From positions 57,609,268 to 57,673,267 of the forward strand of contig CM043944.1 in NCBI GenBank assembly GCA_014529385.2: DNA of 64,000 nt. The letters run 5' to 3'. Made by a program: the position numbers and the translations under genes. The notes below the pieces were generated by a model. The model searched no databases. It had not been told where the DNA came from and saw only the letters and a list, made by a program, of their open reading frames with translations. Positions 50,561 through 61,399 of the stretch are shown piece by piece. Each line of letters begins with the position of its first letter. Positions within the stretch are counted from its first letter, which is position 1. Source of the DNA: Adiantum capillus-veneris (taxonomy: Eukaryota > Streptophyta > Polypodiopsida > Polypodiales > Pteridaceae).

Positions 50561-51286
50561 TAACAAGTGCCCCAATTTTAAGGGCACCTAATTGGAATGT
50601 TATCTTCCACATGCATATTGATGCATCCAACTTTGCTATTGGGTGTGTTCAAACTCAACCAAGAGAACATAAATTGGACTACCCCATTAGCTTTGCATGT
50701 CGTCAATTGAATGATGCTAAAAGGAACTACATGTCCACTACAGAGCGAGAAGGTTTAGCTATAATTAATGTAGTAAACAAATTTTGCAATTATCTTCTTG
50801 ATAACAAGTTTGTTTTGTATGTGGAACATCAAGTGTTGTTATATTTGGTAAACAAATCATTCTCCACGAGAATAATTTCATAATGGTTATTAGTTCTTAT
50901 TGAGTTTGACTTCACCGTTGTGGTGAGACCCAACAAAAGACATTTCATGGTTGATCATTTGTCTCACATTCCCAATGGTGAATCCCCTATTGGAATTGAT
51001 GTTGAATTGCTCGATACTTCTCTATTCCTAGTTGAGACCATGCCTTAGTGGAGTGCAAAGATCGTAAACTTTCTAGTTAATGGTTTTCTGCCCAAGGAGC
51101 TTTGTAAGGATATAGCTCAGAAGTTGATCAAGGAATGTGAACCTTATTGTCTAACTGTTGGAACTCTCTACAAGATAGGGAAAGATGATATTCTTAGACG
51201 TTGTGCTTGTGAGGATGAGTATTTGTACATATTGCAAGACGCACACATGGGCATAGTTGGAGGGAATTTTTTAGGAGAACTAATTG
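50515..51286 (+). pseudogene. RNase H and integrase start of element 5
   Basis: RNase H: FHMHIDASNFAIGCV, ISFACRQLNDAKRNYMSTT and EREGLAIINVVNKF, ending in a stop near 50881. No second RNase H follows, unlike elements 1 and 2. After a spacer the integrase N-terminal region reads GTLYKIGKDDILRRC and AHMGIVGGNF. It is cut at 51290 by the solo LTR. Confidence 0.85.
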
Positions 51287-51290
51287 CTAG
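51287..51290. repeat. Left target-site copy (CTAG) of the solo LTR
   Basis: CTAG here equals CTAG at 53915-53918. The bases just outside differ, so the duplication is 4 bp. Confidence 0.75.
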
Positions 51291-51462
51291 TGAGGCGGTC
51301 CGGGGCGGGCAACAAGAAGAGTGGCCTCTAAGCACCCTTCTAGGCTCCCGTGCTGCTCAATTGGGTTGGGGTTGGAAAAGACAACAAACACACACACAAG
51401 CCCGCAACCTAACCCTACACAAATTTGGGGCACCACCTAGTTTTGGATGCGAACTAGGACGC

Positions 51463-51532
<70 letters not shown>

Positions 51533-53914
51533 TTCGGGCTGCTTTGAAATGCATCAGCAATGATCAAGCAAACACAATTATATATGTAAGAAAGAGAGAG
51601 AAGGGGGAGGGGGTGCTTGTTGCATTAATACCATCTTACAAATCTGTCATGACCAATCAAAGTGAGATTAGTATTTTTTCAACATAGCTTGAGTAATTTA
51701 CACCACAACACATCACAAGGAAAGCCACCCCAATCACTGTCTTAAGGCCAGGGGAGTCCTCTCCACTTTGTCGCCCTCTTACAGTATGTGGGATTTATGG
51801 CTAAATTGATGACAACACCCAGAAGACAAGCTATCAAGAACTTAAAAAAACACCAAGACACTTACACATCATTGTTGTCCATTACTTCACGTTGGAAGAG
51901 AGACAAAGTATCCAAGCTTACTCCAAATCCACCCTCCTTGATTCAGCAAATGTTGGGCTTACACTAGTAGGAGAAATGATAGAATTCCTACTCTTAATTG
52001 AATGATCACTCTGTCTTACAATGGAATAGAGTTCCCTTGCTAATCACCCCTAATACAACACATGCATATGCATAAGACAATGAGCTTCCACTCAAGAGAT
52101 CCTTCTAGAGAGGTTGAGCTTGGCTTCTCAAGCTATAACATAGTGCTCTTGCTTATGGCTCCCCCCTTTTTGTGCTAGCTAGACCCTCCTTTTATAGCAA
52201 TTTTGAGGGCTAGGGTTACTCCTCTGACCATGATTGTGTTAGATTTTTAGCACTTATCTAATTTCTTTTGCATTGGAATTATCAAGAAGTTGGTGGGGAT
52301 AGATGAAGAAGAGAGAGAGGAGAGAAGTGGAGGTGATAGGACTTTTTATAGTAGGTTAGTGTTAGTAGATTATTAGAGTTAGTATTTTTATTGATTTACA
52401 AATGGAATTGGATATTTACAATGGGAGTATCCAAGTAGGATACAAATAAGGAAGAAAAAACTCTTAATAGGTAAGAAAATATGGATTTCTTACAATGTTG
52501 ATGCTCCAAGTGTCTTGAGTAGGATCAATTTTGACGCTTGTTGACGGTCCACTAGCTTTGACGGTACGTTTTTTCTCCACTCTTGACCTTCCTTGGGAGC
52601 CAAGGTAAGTGAACATGAGTAATCAATCACCATGATGCTGTCTTTCAAGAGAAGAGGCTGAATTTTGTGGTTTTTTTGATAGATACGGGTAATATGGATG
52701 AGGAAAAATGAGACTAGGTGGTCAATTTTGGAATGGAAGTGTGTGTAGGAGACATGAGTTCACCATGGTTTCTCTTATTCTTCAAGGTTGAGAAGAAGGT
52801 GAGTAGGGTGCAGAGAAGAGTGGTGAGAGAGGTGGGGATGATGAGTGGAGAAGTGTGTGTGAAAGAGAAAAATGATAAAGTGGAAGAGGGAGTGTGGCTG
52901 CATAGCATGGGCAAACTGGGGTTCACCAATAAAATCATAGCTCACAGCTCGTAGCTCAAAAAAATATAAAAAAATTTGAGGTAAAAGTTCAGTTCACGAG
53001 CTACAACTTTTGTTTGTATCACCTTTTCAAATTCGGAGAGCAAGTGATCTTTAAGAATTCAGCAAAACCGACTATCTTTTTCCACTACACAAAGTCCTTG
53101 TGGGGCCCTTCTTTGGATGATTCTTTTGAATGCCTCCAAGAGTGAGCCCTCCATAGTACATGCATGCATGCCACATACCCTTGACTTTATTTGGTAGATC
53201 TATAATTGAAGATATTGTTGAGATCATGATATAAGTGAATAGTACAACTAAGAAAATCAAATATTGAGGGGTCTAAAAAGAATATGTACATGTCAAATAT
53301 AAATAACATAGGTGGAAAAAATATAAAGGGGTCAAAATAAATCTCTCTCATTATAAGTCTACCATAAAAAGATGAATATTTGTGGTGGTCTAATTTATGA
53401 GAGTAATAGAGAATAGATATAGAAATGAAAAAATCACAATAGTAAAAAAATATACACATAAATAGAACTAGTTTTTTTGGATTTTTGTTGGGATGGAGTT
53501 ACACAAAAACTAAAAGAAGCTTGCATGAGATTATTTTTATATGGAATAAAGAGTATGCAAAATGGTAAGAAAAAATATGGTAATGGTGAGTCAATGTACA
53601 TAGCATAAATAACACACCATAGGTAGAAATATTTAAATAAATATCAAAATAATTATGAAAATTCATTTTATTTAGGCCCTATATACAATGAAATATTTAC
53701 ACACAAATGGGCCATAATATACTTATATTTTTTTATTTTTATTATTTTTTTGGCTCAACTAGCCCAATGACTAGCTAATTAAGGGTTTTAAGAAGATATG
53801 GGAAAAGTCCCCTATATACAGTGAAACGGTGAGGGTAAACCAAAATGTTTGAGTGATTTGATAGGGTGAGGTAGCTTACTATGGAAATTATGGAAAGCCG
53901 AAAAACGGCTATCA
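51291..53914 (-). mobile_element. Solo LTR of the element 1 family, nested in element 5
   Basis: It runs from TGAGGCGGTCC to GGCTATCA, 2624 bp, and is alignable over its whole length to 6973-9640 with many substitutions and small indels. It contains (AG)n at 51465-51530. No internal region of the element is present on either side, and the flanks are the two halves of one integrase. This is the product of recombination between the two LTRs of an earlier full insertion. Confidence 0.93.
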
Positions 53915-53918
53915 CTAG

Positions 53919-54915
53919 AAAGGTGTTACAATCACGCTATTGGTGGCCACCTTATTTAAGGATGCATCACTTTTTGCAAAAGTGTATGATGAATGAAAAA
54001 CTTACAAAACCACACAGTAGAAAGATAAGATTCCCTTACATCCTATTAAAGTGACTCAACCTTTTGAAAGATGGGGCTGAATTCGTAGATCCAATTAGTC
54101 TGGTAGACCATAACACTTAATTTTGATACATCATTGTTACCATTGACTACTATGTGACAAAGTGGGTGGAGGAAGCTAAGGCGATCAAAGCTGGTGCAAG
54201 AACAACAGGTAAGTTTCTCTTTGAGAACATTATTACAAGATTTGGTTGTCCCTTTGAAATTGTGAGTGACAATGATAAACATTTTATAAATGAAGTAATA
54301 AGGGAGCTCATGACAAGCTTCATGATATCCCACCCTAAGTTTGCACCTTATTATCCACAAGAGAATGACCAAGACAAGAGCATCGACAAGTCTCTAATCT
54401 CTATTCTAACCAAAATAGTAGAGGCTCATTGCACAGATTGGGATTTGAAGTTGACGTCACCTCTTTACAATTATCATAATGCTTATAAAGTGGCTATTAA
54501 TTGTACACCATTCAAGATGGTATATGGCCAAGAAGAAGTTATGTCATGGGACTTGCCATTCCTAGTCTTGAGTAGCTTTGCAAGAAGGTTGGGATGGCAA
54601 CCCTTTAGTTGAGCGTTTGTATATCCTAGAGAGGTTAGATGAAGAGAGGCGATTGGTTGTCCAAAATGCACTTGTGGAGAAGGATAGAAGAAAGAAATGG
54701 TTTGAACCTCATTTAAAGACAAGGATATCAAGGTTGGGGATAAAGTCCTTATGTATAAAATTTTGTAACAAGAAGAAAAAGTTGAAATATGCGGGAAAAG
54801 GACAATATAGAGTATGTGAAATTACCCCACAAGGTACCATTTATGTGGAAAATCCAGATATAGTTGAAACCATTGAGATCCTTAATGGGAGTAAATTAAA
54901 AGATACTATGATCCT
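53919..54915 (+). pseudogene. Integrase remainder of element 5
   Basis: Directly after the solo LTR the zinc-finger region resumes with the YWWP motif. The core shows VTIDYYVTKWVEEAKA, IVSDNDKHF and a decayed third motif (PYYPQENDQDKSIDKS in place of the usual GQ.E.). After a frameshift near 54600 the C-terminal part follows (KYAGKGQYRV near 54790). Three stops lie in 54048-54130. The C-terminal frame ends at 54916. Confidence 0.85.
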
Positions 54916-55099
54916 TTAAGCCAAGAGGAGCTATGTGCCATCCATAAGAAGAAGGCAACCAAGACACAAGTAGATTGAAAAAGATACAAGCGTAAGTTGA
55001 GGCTTAGGAGTGACAACATCGTATTAGGTGCCAAAGAGAAGCTGAATTTGGAGTTACACATGCATTTCAACTTGAAATAGTGTATGATTTGGTAGACTC

Positions 55100-55470
55100 T
55101 TACCCACCTCTATGATAGCCCGTCGAGTTAAATAGTTCCTATGGAAAGTGCTATATGATGCATTATTAGACACAAGAGTTCAATATAATATGATATCCTA
55201 TGGCGTGTGGTGTCAATTAGGAAATCCACCTTTATCGGAGAGTACCATCTAAGTCAAGCATATCAATAATGAGAAAAAACTACTATATTCATAATCTTGC
55301 ACATGTTTGTCAATTATGACAACGGGGTCGTGGCTCAAAGATTTTTGGTCATGCCTGCGGGTGCTATGGAGGGTAACATAAACGTGGGACGTAAGTGGAT
55401 TTTTACAACTAAGTGTACTACTGATTGGGGGACTGTGAGTATCACAACATAGAAACCAACTCTTAGCCCT
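55100..55470 (+). pseudogene. Possible protease-like relic
   Basis: A broken plus-strand translation gives DALLDTRVQYNMISYGVWCQLG, cited as key residues DALLDT and YNMISY, then VMPAGAMEGN and VGRKWIF. This resembles a decayed retropepsin (D-T in place of DTG, and a late I/V-G-R/Q-W). It would be out of order after an integrase, so it may belong to another element. Confidence 0.35.
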
Positions 55471-55832
55471 ACCAGTCAAGAAATAGTCCCTGAGTTAGTG
55501 ACTCTTGAGAGAACAAAAGACAAAACATTGTAGATTCAAGAGGTTAAGACAACCGTACTTGTCACATAACCCTCTAGAGATTTAACTTCCATGGCTAAAA
55601 CAAAGAATGTGGCATCCAGGACCTCCCAGGACTTTCTCCACTTGCCCCAAGCCTATGCAAGGATACATTGCATTGGGTTCCTGAATGACAATTGGAAGCC
55701 CAAGGTTATTATGAAAGTAATGTTAATATTTTGATACCTAACATAAGTTGTTTTCCTCCCTTTCACCTATAGAGCCATGTAGTATCTCTTGTAACTCTAA
55801 ATCCTGTTGAAGACCATGGGAAGGAAAACATC

Positions 55833-56162
55833 ATGGAGTACTCCACACATGTTTTGGAGCTAGTTTGGGTTCCGAAGCGAGAACATTGGATTGGCTTCTT
55901 TGCAGCAAAAACTAAAGGTCCTTTGACAAGAAGAGATCACAAAATGTTCAAGAAAGGGATTACTAAGTGGAAATATATTTTTATGAAGTCTCCTCAGGCT
56001 CTGCAAGAGGAGTTTGGCATCACTTTGGTTGATGCCAACTGGTGTCAAGAAAGGCTTCAAATGGTAAAAGAAAAATTGAACACTCTAGGAGAGGGAAGCA
56101 GAAGAAACTTGTCAAAAGTGGCATCAGAATCTTCAACCAATTCTACCCTTCAAAAAGTGTAG
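55833..56162 (+). CDS. Unidentified ORF (109 aa)
   Basis: An open frame with a varied, protein-like composition (LVWVPKREHWIGFF, KGITKWKYIFMKSPQALQEE). I recognise no family. The end is rich in Ser and basic residues. It follows retroelement relics, so it is probably part of one. The start is uncertain. Confidence 0.3.
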   Translation: MEYSTHVLELVWVPKREHWIGFFAAKTKGPLTRRDHKMFKKGITKWKYIFMKSPQALQEEFGITLVDANWCQERLQMVKEKLNTLGEGSRRNLSKVASESSTNSTLQKV

Positions 56163-56249
56163 AAGAAGATATCGAAAGAAGAATTAACAAGAGGTGGAAA
56201 ATGCAGTGGAGCTCCAAGCAATGGACTTACAGGTTTAAATGCATTGAAG

Positions 56250-56790
56250 ATTGGAAAAAGTGATGGGCTTTGTCTTAGGTGTCAAAGTTCTATGGTAGAT
56301 TGCTCACACATATTTTTTCAACTCCCACAAAATGGTTCTTTAATTTCTCCACTAAATAATCTCTGTAGAAAATTCACAACTAAAGCTTTTAAGACCACAA
56401 GACCTACTGCCAGGGAATTGTAAAGTTTTGGACATAATGCTATGGAACATTTGGAGGGGAATTATATACTGGTTGAAGAGGAATGTTGTTGTTTTTCAAG
56501 GTCCTTCACCCCTTCCTTTTTGTTTCCTTAAGCATGACCTAGCAAGTGTTTCTTCCAATCTTTGCAAAGCTACATCACAGGTCTCAAGTCCTATAGTTTC
56601 TCTGACTTATATCCAAAAGGTGTACAGATGGCAACAATGGAGGCATAAGGTTTCTTAGTACTATACTCCCATTAGGTTCTTGATGGAAGACACCCTCTTG
56701 TAATTCTATTTTGGGGCAATCCCAACCCCATCCTCTAGGACCTCTGTATTTACTGTGTTTTCTCATATAAATTCACATTTCTACTTTTCT
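56250..56790 (+). pseudogene. Possible LINE 3' end
   Basis: Fragments CLRCQSSMVDCSHIFFQLP (key residues C..C and H-IFF) and MLWNIWRGIIYWLKRNVVVF resemble the C-terminal zinc motif and the WNIW..RN..VF motif of plant L1 LINEs. Frames are broken. No A tail is obvious after 56790. Confidence 0.45.
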
Positions 56791-57086
56791 CAAAAACAAA
56801 TCACCATGAGCCATCAATCCTTCTGGAGTGAGCATGACAATTAGTGGTGTGGGCGACGCATGACAAATGGGGCCAAATGGCTAGAAAGCTGTATGTGTGT
56901 GTTGTGTGTGTGTGTGAGAGAGAGAGGGTCCGAAGAGAGGTTGTCGTCTGCTGGTAGTGAAACTTGCAAAGGCACCTACCTGTTTCACACAAATAGCACG
57001 ATAATCTCTCAATTGGATCTCGTCACCATTTCTCTCTCATCTCTCTACTGCATGGAATCACATCAACAATATTGAGGGCCCATCCT

Positions 57087-57467
57087 CGGGCATGGGAGGA
57101 TGGGATCTACGGTGGGGGGATTGTGGGCCATAGACCTAGGTGCGGATACCCTAGATTACTTTTTTTGTAATCTAGGGTTCCCTAGATTACAAAAGTAATA
57201 TAGGGTACCCGCGTTTCGAAGTAATCTAGGGTACCCCATTTTGCAGGCATGGGGTTTGAACACTTGACCGCACCCATGAGAGGCACATGCCCTAACCACT
57301 TTGCTTTGCACACATTTTTGAAGCATGAGGACCCTAATTTAGTTAAAACACGTGTGCAAGGCGGCAACCTCCAATAATAATTTAGGGTACCCAACATTAC
57401 TTTCGCATAGTCGCCCAGATCTACGGCCCACAATTCCCCCACCATAGATCCCACCCTCCCATGCCCG
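57087..57467. mobile_element. Miniature inverted-repeat element with tRNA-like core, 381 bp
   Basis: The arm from CGGGCATGGGAGG (57087) to about 57150 is the imperfect reverse complement of 57400-57467, which ends CCCATGCCCG. Shared blocks include GATCTAYGGTGGGGG and TTGTGGGCC. The interior has short TA-rich palindromes (CCTAGATTACT / AGTAATCTAGG) and a tRNA-like segment at 57242-57313. I found no clear target duplication. Confidence 0.7.
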
Positions 57468-57816
57468 TGTCACTTAGTCTTGAGGGGGGGGCCCGGGAAA
57501 AATAGGCCACGATTAATAACTAACTTGCATTTATTGCACATCCCATTATTAACTCCTGCTTTGAGAGCTCTTTGTCGAGTCCAGATGGAGCCACATTAAT
57601 GAGCCACACTTATGGAACATATGGAGAGGGTATATCTTGTGATATTTATGGCTCCAGAGAAATGCCTCACTGTTTCAACATTCCTCTTCCTTTCCTATGT
57701 CTCTCCTCAAAAGGGATCTAATGAAGGAAGCAACCTAGCTTTTTAATAGAGCTATAGATGCCTCTTATGAACATGAATTTTTTTCTTCTATTTGAAAAAG
57801 TATTAAGTGGAAATAG
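57146..57816. repeat. Duplicated segment, copy 1
   Basis: It is nearly repeated at 57952-58628. It includes most of the miniature element plus about 350 bp to its right (from CACTTAGTCT to GTATTAAGTGG). A 135 bp unrelated spacer separates the copies. Confidence 0.85.
57242..57313 (-). other. tRNA-like sequence, copy 1
   Basis: The minus strand has AAGTGGTTAGGGCATGTGCC (box A-like), a GTGCC/GGTGC stem around a seven-base loop TCTCATG, and GTGTTCAAACCCC (box B-like). Acceptor pairing is incomplete and the loop lacks U33, so it is a tRNA-derived pseudogene and not a working tRNA. Confidence 0.5.
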
Positions 57817-57951
57817 TGGAGCAGAATTGTGCCACTCTTCTTTCAATCCAATAGATACAGAATGAAAGAGTTATTGTCTCTAACCTTTGTACTGGGGCTA
57901 AACCACCCCCTCTCTTAGAGTTCTATGTATCTTTTTCTTACAAGGACGCTA

Positions 57952-58628
57952 ATACCCTAGATTACAAAAAAATAATATAGGGTACTCTAGATTACAAAAG
58001 CAATATAGGGCAGCGCGGTTTAAACTAATTTAGGGTACCCCATTTTGCGGGCATGGGGTTTGAACCCGTGATCTCACACATGAGACGCACATGCCCTAAC
58101 CACTTTGCTTTGTGCGCATTTCTGAAGCATGGGGGCCCTAATTTACTTAAAACACGTGTGCAAGGCGACAACCTCCGATAATAATTTAGTGTACCCTAGA
58201 TTACTTTTGTAATCTATGGTACCCTAGATTACTTTCGCATCGCCGCCCAGATCTACGGCCTAAAATTCCCCCACCATAGATCCCACCCTCCCATGCCCGT
58301 GCCACTTAGTCTCAAGGGGGGTTGGGAAAAATAAGCTGCGATCAATAACTAGCTTGCATTTGTTGCACGTCCCATTATTAACTCCTGCTTTGAGAGCTCT
58401 TTGTCCCAGATGGAGCCACACTTATGGAACATATGGAGAGGGTATATCTTGTGGTATTTATAGCTCCAGAGAATGCCTCACTGTTTCAACATTCCTCTTC
58501 CTTTCCTATGTCTCTCCTCAAAAGGGATCTAATGGAGGCAACAACCTAGCTTTTTAATAGAGCTATAGATGCCTCTTATGAACATGAATTTGTTTCTTCT
58601 ATTTGAAAAAGTATTAAGTGGAAGTAGG
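57952..58628. repeat. Duplicated segment, copy 2 (left arm of the inverted repeat missing)
   Basis: Homologous to 57146-57816, with small indels, such as loss of part of the GAGTCCAGATGGAGCCAC region. It begins at ATACCCTAGATTAC and lacks the left terminal arm at 57087-57145, while the right arm is kept at 58251-58302. Confidence 0.85.
58046..58117 (-). other. tRNA-like sequence, copy 2
   Basis: 72 bases on the minus strand. Box A-like AAGTGGTTAGGGC and box B-like GGGTTCAAACCCC are better kept than in copy 1. Five of seven acceptor pairs (GCGCACA with TGCCCGC) can form. The anticodon stem is poor. It is tRNA-derived and probably not functional. Confidence 0.5.
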
Positions 58629-59207
58629 TGGCCAAAACGTTTTTTTAAAGTGTTATTAGGGAGAATAAACCAAGATTCCCACTTGAGTGAAGAAGAAAAA
58701 GGTGGGCTGAAGTAATGAAAAGCACAAGCTAAGCTTTAGCGGGTAGTGCACATGGAAAAATGGGTGGCGCATGTCGATGCCCAAAATGTTTTTTTTCTTT
58801 CTGATTTTATTGGCTACTCTCATCAGACGAGAATCAACGACCGTGCGAGGCTAGTAAAATACATTTTTGCTAATCAATGAAAATAAGGACAAACTTGAAA
58901 TTATCCCAAATTTTAGGTTGAATTACTCTGAAATTTCTGTGAATATCCTGGTTTTCTTAAAGGCAAGCTCAAAATCTAACCTAGATTTCAGAAATTCAAC
59001 TAGTTAGAATGCACTAGAGCCTGGTTTTTTTGTGGGCGACTTGAAATTATTCCGGTTTTAGGTCAAAATTTGAAGCTTCCGCCTGGTAATTACACTAAAA
59101 CTTGTGTAAGTTTGTCGGTTTTCTTAAAGGCACTAGACCCTGGTTTTTTTGTCCACTCCGACTGCTATCAGGTTGAGGAGAAAAAAAATTGTGCACCACA
59201 CGTGGAC

Positions 59208-59210
<3 letters not shown>
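58629..59210. other. Noncoding stretch, short internal repeats
   Basis: CACTAGA(G)CCTGGTTTTTTTG occurs twice (near 59010 and 59130), with nearby repeats of TGGTTTTCTTAAAGGCA and of TTGAAATTAT/TCCGGTTTTAGGT. No gene is recognised. Confidence 0.45.
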
Positions 59211-59286
<76 letters not shown>

Positions 59287-59300
59287 AGAAGAAGAAGAAG
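59211..59300. repeat. (AG)n followed by (AAG)n microsatellite
   Basis: AG run to about 59283, then GAA units to 59300. Confidence 0.92.
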
Positions 59301-59370
59301 TAGTGAGTTTTAGCGTCGTAGGAAACTATCCCAAGAGATCGACGAGGAGGGTTGAACTCAAGAGAGAGAG
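59292..59370 (-). repeat. Dispersed repeat, copy 2
   Basis: Reverse complement of the unit at 12171-12252 (TTGAGTTCAACCCTCC ... GATAGTTTCCTACGACG), with an internal deletion of about 10 bases. Confidence 0.55.
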
Positions 59371-59481
59371 GCCAGCTTGCAGGTGTGTCAGGCCAATAGG
59401 GGTGGACGTAGAGAGACAGAGAGATCTGCATCTCGAAAGACACTGGAATAGTTGTAAGGGGAAATAACGGTGATGGGCATG

Positions 59482-60417
59482 TGTTGGACGGATACGCTGC
59501 AACGGACGTAAGCACAACGAGAACTCACCTAACATGTAATGCCAGCTAAGGACAAAGCTCGACCCGCAGGCGCGTGGAAGCAAGCATAAGGTGTCAACCT
59601 ACACTCGACGACTCCTAAACTAATTCCTACAGAGGTCTCTACCAATTGTCTAAGTCACAGCCTTCAAGAGTGCATAAGAGGAAACTTCCTACAACGCTTT
59701 CTAGAGTCAAACACCCATCAAACAATCTCGAAACACCATAGAACTTGAAGGAGATCCTACTAATACCAATAGGTCTCTCTCCCTAAGGTCTAAGAACCAA
59801 AATCCCAACCTAAAACACCTGGTGCAGAAACACGTAGGATGTCTGGCCGAAATCTGCAGGTCTTCGTTTCCAAAATCTAAAGTGCCTAGTGTGTAGTTCT
59901 ACTCAATGTGAACGCGTGGATATGCTGCAATGCAAAATAGGACAACGTATGCTCACCCAAACACCCGATGAAGCTTGTAGAAGGAGCTCGCAAAACCGGA
60001 CCGTACGTGCGCAATGTAGGTATTGGCACGTAGCTATCGTTGGGGGCAACACGCTGCACTTCTCCGCACTCGATTCCAACCACCGGAGCACACGTAGCGT
60101 CAAGATGAAGCTCACGCTCTCTCTCTCATACACAGTACGCTCACTCACAGACTTCAAAACTTGTTTTTAAAATGACAAAAAGGTTTTTCATTAAGGTCAA
60201 AAAGTGGTATATATACCTTACAATTTCTCAAACCCTAAAGTTCCAAAATCAACCATCTACTCAATCTAACTATCAAAACTGGGATACAATCTGGAAACTT
60301 ATGTAAGTTCCAATAATTACAAGGTGAAAAATCAGGTTTTCCTCAATGAATGAATAATTACAAAAATAATAATCCTCCGAATAGTTAGATGCCGTGGGGT
60401 GTTTCCAGCTTCTAACA
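59482..60417 (-). mobile_element. Putative 3' LTR (936 bp) of a minus-strand relic
   Basis: The right end ...TTCTAACA adjoins a minus-strand purine tract at 60418-60430 (AGGAGGGGGGAG). The proposed left end TGTTGGAC gives the short inverted ends TGTTRGA...TCYAACA typical of LTRs. No second LTR copy is in the window, so the left boundary is a guess. Confidence 0.45.
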
Positions 60418-60430
60418 CTCCCCCCCTCCT
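60418..60430 (-). other. Polypurine tract of the 59-61 kb relic
   Basis: Minus strand AAGGAGGGGGGAG, directly before TGTTAGAAG. It corresponds to the C tract at 34513-34555 beside the homologous ORF. Confidence 0.65.
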
Positions 60431-60499
60431 TGCTCATATCGTCCCCGACATGGCCTTGATCTGCTGCTTCATCGTATCGTTTCTCGCATCTTTAGCAGT

Positions 60500-61323
60500 G
60501 ATTCGTATCTGGCATGCAGGTTCAGCATTGTTGGGCCAAAAATGTCAGTATTTACGGTGAAAAAGCATGTGTAGAATGCTTCTTCAAAAGCCTGGAGGTG
60601 ATAGGATGGTAGAAACATTATCCTTTGATACATTGCATGTATCACCTCCTTGGAAGGCTGACCTGACAGATCATAAGCGTATCTCTATGTATCTTGGAAG
60701 AAAAAGATGTTGTCAGTCACCTGGACTGGCTTGAAGGTTTCGAACACTGCTAAGATGGTTCTGCAGATTTTCCTCATCATAATGCATGTAAGGTCAGGTG
60801 AGCCAGTGAACAACTTTATGGCGCCCTTTAGGGTTTTCACCATGTATTGGACACTTATTCTCTCGCCTTCCTTCAAGCCCAGCAGCTTGGGGTAGTTCAG
60901 CCAAGTGGGTTGGCTTCTTTGCAAAATTTCCTGCGCTTTCCACATCCTAATCCTTGGTAGAGGACAGAAGCTAAGGTTGTCTCTGATATTCTTAGGTGCC
61001 TCTACCAAGTGGATTAGGTATTGTGGGTACTTTGTAAGCCAGGCCTTCCTCCACTTTGGCCGAGAATCCAGAATGAGCTTGACCCCTTCTGGTTTTGAGG
61101 TATCTGCATTGTAAAGAGGTACAGCTGGCTCTTCTCTGATCCGCTTGTTTATGTTAGTTGCCTCATATTTCAGCAATGGATATGGGAGAGAGGGTTGAAT
61201 CCACTCGCGCCTAAGGTTGCTGGCGTCGATCTTCTGAATATTCATAGACTTGACGACCCTCTGTTCCCACTCCAAGGCTTCCTTTGTGGTTTCTCTGAGC
61301 TCTACCTCTATTGCTTTATGCAA
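60500..61323 (-). pseudogene. 3' ORF of an LTR relic (212 aa open frame plus decayed tail)
   Basis: An open frame runs from 61323 to 60685: a helical, charged N-terminus (EVELRETTKEALEWEQRVVK), a middle with RPKWRKAWLTKYPQYLIHLV, and a C-terminal region YMVKTLKGAIKLF...DLTCIMMRKI. Beyond the stop at 60685, homology to the relic at 34600-35040 continues (FEEAFYTCFF, IFGPTMLNL) down to about 60500, so the original protein was longer and a stop or shift lies at 60685. I do not recognise it. It sits just upstream of the polypurine tract. Plant Athila elements carry an env-like ORF in that place, but no membrane segments are visible here. Confidence 0.6.
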
Positions 61324-61399
61324 TTTTTCTTCCTCTTCTTGTGTGAGATCCTGCGGCTCTTAAGAGGACCCTTCTAGGATTTCCTCTTGCACAGGCCTT

